Shown: one piece after another, positions 22,188 to 25,135 of the stretch
Numbering within the stretch: the first letter of the stretch is position 1
How the letters are laid out: every line of letters starts with the position of its first letter
NCBI GenBank assembly: GCA_002339265.1
Contig: DDKG01000288.1
Coordinates: forward strand, 699 to 25,833
Length of the DNA stretch: 25,135 nt
From: Massilia sp. UBA2604
GTDB lineage: Bacteria; Pseudomonadota; Gammaproteobacteria; Burkholderiales; Burkholderiaceae_D
Reading direction: 5' to 3'
Program-made: the position numbers and the translations under genes
Notes under the pieces: generated by a model
Seen by the model: only the letters and a program-made list of their open reading frames with translations
Database searches by the model: none
What the model was told of the DNA's origin: nothing

Positions 22188-22685
22188 TCAGCGCACCAGC
22201 GCCACCACGCACACGATGCCCTGGCGCGCCATCTTGGCGTAGGGGCAGATGCGCTCGGTGTTGCGGATGAGCTCCTCGGCGGTGGCGCGCGGCACCCTGG
22301 GCAAGTCGATGCGGACCTCGGCCATCAGGGTGTACAGCCCGTCGACCGGGTCGCGGCCGAAGGTCACCGCGGCGTCCACGGTCGCATCTTCGAGGGCGAT
22401 GCCGGCGCGCGTCGCCAGCAGGGTGAGCGCGCCATGGAAGCAGGCGGCGAAACCGGCGGCGAACAGCTGCTCGGGATTGGTGCCGCCACCGGGCCCGCCC
22501 AGCGCCGCCGGCAGGCGCAGCGCCAGTTCGAGGTTGCCGTCGTCGGAGCGGGCGATGCCGGACGCGCGTCCGTGCGCCGCCTCGCCGCCGCTGACCCTGA
22601 CCGTGGTCGAGTACAGGGGGTGGAAATCGTCGCCGGTGTACTTGTCGAGCAGGGTGATGGGCGGGGGCGCCAGCCTTTTTTTCAA
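22188..22685 (-). CDS. Ohr/OsmC family peroxiredoxin
   Basis: A protein of about 165 residues of the Ohr branch, which reduces organic hydroperoxides with a thiol pair. Hallmarks are GGPGGGTNPEQLFAAGFAACFHGAL with peroxidatic Cys82 and the preceding catalytic Glu, and ERICPYAKMA with resolving Cys147, 65 residues apart as in Ohr. I chose a TTG start at 22685: AGGAG lies 7 bases before it, and a -10-like TACACT (22718-22713) sits about 28 bp upstream. An ATG at 22763 gives 26 more residues with no homology and lies upstream of that promoter. No MarR-type OhrR lies nearby; the upstream neighbour is a LysR regulator on the same strand. Confidence 0.88.
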   Translation of the reverse strand: MKKRLAPPPITLLDKYTGDDFHPLYSTTVRVSGGEAAHGRASGIARSDDGNLELALRLPAALGGPGGGTNPEQLFAAGFAACFHGALTLLATRAGIALEDATVDAAVTFGRDPVDGLYTLMAEVRIDLPRVPRATAEELIRNTERICPYAKMARQGIVCVVALVR

Positions 22686-22712
22686 CGCGGTCTCCTGGAG
22701 TCGTTTTCGGCC

Positions 22713-22718
22713 AGTGTA
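22713..22718 (-). promoter_or_regulatory. Candidate -10 (TACACT) for the Ohr gene
   Basis: TACACT on the minus strand would place the transcription start about 20 bases before the TTG start at 22685. It supports the short form of Ohr. The -35 is not clear. Confidence 0.4.
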
Positions 22719-22785
22719 GGAAGACGCGGCGCCGGCAGCTAGCGCCGCGGCGTGCACCGTCATGTATCCCGGCGCGCAACAATCG

Positions 22786-23802
22786 TCAGCTGAAGCCGGT
22801 CAGGCAGTGCAGGTCGAGCGCGCGGATGCGCGGCGTGATGTAGTCGATGAATACCCGGGTGCGCAGTGGCAGGTGGTGCCGGCTCAGGTAGCAGATATAG
22901 TGACCGCGGTCGTCCGGCGCGTGCTGGGGCAGGCAGGCGACCAGGCGGCCCGCACGCAGGTGCTCGCACACCTGGTAGCCGGCCATCTGCGCCAGGCCCG
23001 CGCCGTCGAGCACCGCCTGCAATACCAGCTCGGCGTCGTTGAAGCTGTGGTTCGCCATGGGCAGCAGCGTGCGGCGCCGGCCGTCTTCCTTGAATTCCCA
23101 TTCGCACACCTGTCCCGAGGGCAGGCGCAGGTTGACGCAGCGGTGGCGCGCCACCTCGTCGATCGTGTGCGGCAACCCATGCACGCCGGCATACGCGGGC
23201 GAGGCGCAGACCAGCATCTGCATCGGGATCAGCTGGCGCGCCACCAGCTGGCTGTCGTCCAGGCGGCCGTTGCGGAACGACACGTCGATGCGGTCGGCGA
23301 TGAAGTCGAGCGGGCTGTCGTCGAGGATCAGGTCGAGCCGGATGTCCGGGTAGCTGGCATGGAAGCCGCGCAGCAGCGGCGCCACGATCTTGCGGCCGAA
23401 GTCGCTCGCCGCGTGCAGGCGCAGCTGGCCGCGCGGCACGCCGCAGCGCAGCTCGCGCATCTCTTCCACCGATTGCACGATGCGCTCGACGCCGGGCTTG
23501 CAGTTGGCGTAGAACAGCTCGCCTTCGCTGGTGAGCGAAGTGCTGCGCGTGGTGCGCAGGAACAGGCGGGTATCGAGCTGCGACTCGAGTTTCTGCACGC
23601 TGCGGCTGACGGCGGAGCGGCCGATGCCGAGGCGTTCGGCGGCCCGGGCGAACGAGCCTTCGTGGACCACGGCGATGAAGGCGAGCACGCCGGCATAGGT
23701 GGTGGAAAAGCTCGAGGCCAGCCCGTCCACTTCGGACGCGGCCGGCATGGCTGGCGGTGATGCGTGGATGAATTCACCGATCGCGAAGCGTTCGTTCTTC
23801 AT
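22786..23802 (-). CDS. LysR family transcriptional regulator
   Basis: A 338-residue LysR-type regulator. The N-terminal winged helix is at about 35-95: GVLAFIAVVHEGSFARAAERLGIGRSAVSRSVQKLESQLDTRLFLRTTRSTSLT. The periplasmic-binding-like effector domain follows, with RGQLRLHAASDFGRKIVAPLLRGF and DIRLDLILDD. About 30 extra residues precede the helix-turn-helix, which is somewhat long, but the ATG at 23802 has a good ribosome site (GAGAGGAAGCC). It is divergent from the cupin gene, separated by 229 bp, and LysR proteins often control the gene opposite them. The Ohr and oxidoreductase genes follow on the same strand and may be other targets. Effector unknown. Confidence 0.93.
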   Translation of the reverse strand: MKNERFAIGEFIHASPPAMPAASEVDGLASSFSTTYAGVLAFIAVVHEGSFARAAERLGIGRSAVSRSVQKLESQLDTRLFLRTTRSTSLTSEGELFYANCKPGVERIVQSVEEMRELRCGVPRGQLRLHAASDFGRKIVAPLLRGFHASYPDIRLDLILDDSPLDFIADRIDVSFRNGRLDDSQLVARQLIPMQMLVCASPAYAGVHGLPHTIDEVARHRCVNLRLPSGQVCEWEFKEDGRRRTLLPMANHSFNDAELVLQAVLDGAGLAQMAGYQVCEHLRAGRLVACLPQHAPDDRGHYICYLSRHHLPLRTRVFIDYITPRIRALDLHCLTGFS

Positions 23803-23989
23803 GGCTTCCTCTCAGTCCTTGCTGGAGACTTGTGTGGCTGTGTTATCTCGTCATGGTAGTGGCGCACGATCTTTTTCGTAAATGACAAATAACAGCCGAA
23901 TCGCGCCAAGCGGCGGCGGACAGGATTGTTGCTTTCGCGGCAGCAGTCTGGGGCCCGGTGCGCGACTGTTGCGCGGGCAGGGCGCGCCC

Positions 23990-23995
23990 TACACT
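23990..23995 (+). promoter_or_regulatory. Candidate -10 (TACACT) for the cupin gene
   Basis: TACACT, followed by GG, is 36 bp before the cupin start. A TTGCGC at 23969-23974 is a poor -35 with a short 15-bp spacer. Activation by the divergent LysR regulator could compensate. Tentative. Confidence 0.38.
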
Positions 23996-24031
23996 GGACA
24001 TCATGTTCACGTTTGTATTGAAGGAGAGACC

Positions 24032-24442
24032 ATGTCACGCCTCAGAAAATTCGCCGGCGCCGCCGGCCTCTTGATGACCCTGCCACTGGCGGCGCCGGCC
24101 TGGGCCGTGGCGCTGGACCCGGTCGTCAATGAGCTGTTCAGCAAAGCGCTGGACGACCATCCGGGCAAGGAAGTCCTGATGATCACCGTCGTGTATCCGC
24201 CGGGCGGCGGCGACCCCATCCACCGCCACGATGCGCACGGCTTCATCTACGTGCTGGAGGGATCGATCGTGATGGGAGTGAAGGGCGGGAAGGAGCACAC
24301 GCTGGGCCCCGGGCAGACCTTCTACGAAAGCCCGCGCGACCTGCACACGGTGGGCCGCAACGCGAGCAAGACGAAGCCGGCCAAGTTCCTCGTCTTCCTG
24401 CTCAAGGACAAGAACAAGCCGTTCTTCATGCCGGTGAAGTAG
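24032..24442 (+). CDS. Secreted small cupin-domain protein
   Basis: A 136-residue single-cupin protein with a signal peptide (MSRLRKFAGAAGLLMTLPLAAPAWA), so it is probably periplasmic. The cupin metal site is in HRHDAHGFIYVLEG (His64, His66, with His69 where the usual Glu stands). The second motif, GPGQTFYESPRDLHTVGRNAS, gives His105. The family binds a metal and includes oxygenases, isomerases and sensors; the function of this subtype is not known. The ATG at 24032 has a strong ribosome site (AAGGAGAGACC). The frame is open back to 23882, but that stretch carries the promoter and shows no homology. It is divergent from the LysR regulator, which may control it. Confidence 0.88.
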   Translation: MSRLRKFAGAAGLLMTLPLAAPAWAVALDPVVNELFSKALDDHPGKEVLMITVVYPPGGGDPIHRHDAHGFIYVLEGSIVMGVKGGKEHTLGPGQTFYESPRDLHTVGRNASKTKPAKFLVFLLKDKNKPFFMPVK

Positions 24443-24447
24443 AAAAG

Positions 24448-24473
24448 CAAAAACCCGCCGTAGCGGGTTTTTG
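24448..24473. terminator. Bidirectional terminator between the cupin gene and rpoH
   Basis: A perfect 11-bp stem (CAAAAACCCGC and GCGGGTTTTTG) with a CGTA loop, flanked by A and T runs on both sides. It is placed 5 bp after the cupin stop and 17 bp from the rpoH stop, so it should end both convergent transcripts. Confidence 0.9.
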
Positions 24474-24490
24474 GAGGAGGGCGGACCGGC

Positions 24491-25135
24491 TTACACGTAA
24501 GCCGCCAGCGCGCCTTTCATCTTCTTGAGCGCGGCCGATTCGATCTGGCGGATGCGCTCGGCCGACACGCTGAACTCTTCGGCCAGCGTATGCAGCGTGG
24601 CGCCCGAGCCGTCGTCGTTGGCCAGCCAGCGCGCCTCGATGATGCGGCGCGAACGCGGGTCGAGCTTGCCCAGCGCCGTTTCCAGGCCTTCGGACTGCAG
24701 GCGGGTGACCTGCTCGGCTTCGAGCACCTTGGTCGGTTCCTGCTGGTCCGACGACAGGTAGGCGATTGGCGAGAATTTGTCGTCTTCGTCGTCGGTCGGC
24801 GATTCCAGCGCGATGTCGCGGCCCGAGAGACGGGTTTCCATCTCGATCACTTCCTCGCGCTTGACGCCCAGCAGCTTGGCCAGGTCGTCGACCTGGCCCG
24901 GCGACATCGCGTCCAGGCCGGTCTTGTTGCTGCGCAGGTTGAAGAACAGCTTGCGCTGGGCCTTGGTCGTGGCGACCTTCACCAGGCGCCAGTTCTTGAG
25001 GATGTATTCATGCATCTCGGCCTTGATCCAGTGCATGGCGTACGACACCAGGCGCACGCCCTGGTTCGGGTCGAAGCGCTTGACCGCCTTCATCAGGCCG
25101 ATATTGCCTTCCTGGATCAGGTCGGCGTGCGGCAG
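24491..25135 (-). CDS. rpoH: RNA polymerase heat-shock sigma factor RpoH (N-terminal part outside window)
   Basis: The C-terminal 214 residues of sigma-32, open at the right edge of the window. Visible are region 2 (LIQEGNIGLMKAVKRFDPNQGVRLVSYAMHWIKAEMHEYIL), the RpoH-specific segment near KAQRKLFFNLR, region 3 (QVDDLAKLLGVKREEVIEMETRL) and region 4 with its helix-turn-helix (HTLAEEFSVSAERIRQIESAALKKMKGAL). It directs polymerase to heat-shock promoters. About 70-90 N-terminal residues should lie beyond 25135. The mRNA leader that senses temperature in E. coli is also outside. The gene ends at a strong shared terminator. Confidence 0.96.
   Translation of the reverse strand: MPHADLIQEGNIGLMKAVKRFDPNQGVRLVSYAMHWIKAEMHEYILKNWRLVKVATTKAQRKLFFNLRSNKTGLDAMSPGQVDDLAKLLGVKREEVIEMETRLSGRDIALESPTDDEDDKFSPIAYLSSDQQEPTKVLEAEQVTRLQSEGLETALGKLDPRSRRIIEARWLANDDGSGATLHTLAEEFSVSAERIRQIESAALKKMKGALAAYV

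Noticed and set aside
22686..22763. An ATG start for Ohr at 22763
   Set aside because: The added 26 residues have no Ohr homology, and a good ribosome site and a -10 candidate lie between this ATG and the TTG at 22685.

Overview
The window is high-GC DNA packed with genes on both strands. It looks like a chromosomal segment from a betaproteobacterium, most likely Massilia or a relative in Oxalobacteraceae/Burkholderiales. That placement rests on gene content and protein style (RpoH, YghU, MCP, PstS and a GGDEF-EAL protein). It is an inference, not an alignment result. No rRNA, tRNA, CRISPR array, insertion sequence or phage gene was seen, and no stretch over 300 bases lacks a gene.

Layout. 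1-1362: an AIM24-family gene and a TerD-family gene in one operon, closed by a strong terminator. 1422-4028: a YtrA-type GntR repressor, an ABC ATPase and a large membrane protein, joined by ATGA overlaps, behind a promoter that carries a perfect 8-bp inverted repeat as likely operator. 4237-5859: a methyl-accepting chemotaxis protein, followed by a nested palindromic repeat. 6013-6903 (minus): a bile acid:Na+ symporter-family transporter. 7062-9617: a PAS-rich hybrid sensor kinase. 9627-11818 (minus): a small lipoprotein and gamma-glutamyltransferase. 11980-16587: pstS, a PhoB-like regulator with a degenerate receiver, and a GGDEF-EAL protein. 16689-18374: a secreted endonuclease/exonuclease/phosphatase-fold enzyme converging on yghU. 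18597-21331: a GH43 glycosidase and a GlxA-type regulator. 21297-23802 (minus): an NAD(P)-binding oxidoreductase, an Ohr/OsmC peroxidase and a LysR regulator. 24032-24442: a secreted cupin. 24491 to the right edge (minus): rpoH, cut at its N-terminal end.

The most interesting part is 11.4-16.6 kb. The gap between the divergent lipoprotein-ggt pair and pstS holds two Pho-box-like elements (7-mer, 4 bp, 7-mer), one in each orientation. The pstS one is followed 10 bp later by a -10-like hexamer. No pstC, pstA, pstB or phoU follows pstS. The next gene is an OmpR/PhoB-family protein whose receiver has Glu at the phospho-acceptor position and has lost the conserved Thr and Lys, so it probably works without phosphorylation. 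The GGDEF-EAL gene after it is preceded by a further palindrome that also reads as a weak Pho-like box. A phosphate-responsive unit linking PstS, a phosphorylation-independent regulator and c-di-GMP turnover is a testable hypothesis and is not shown by the sequence.
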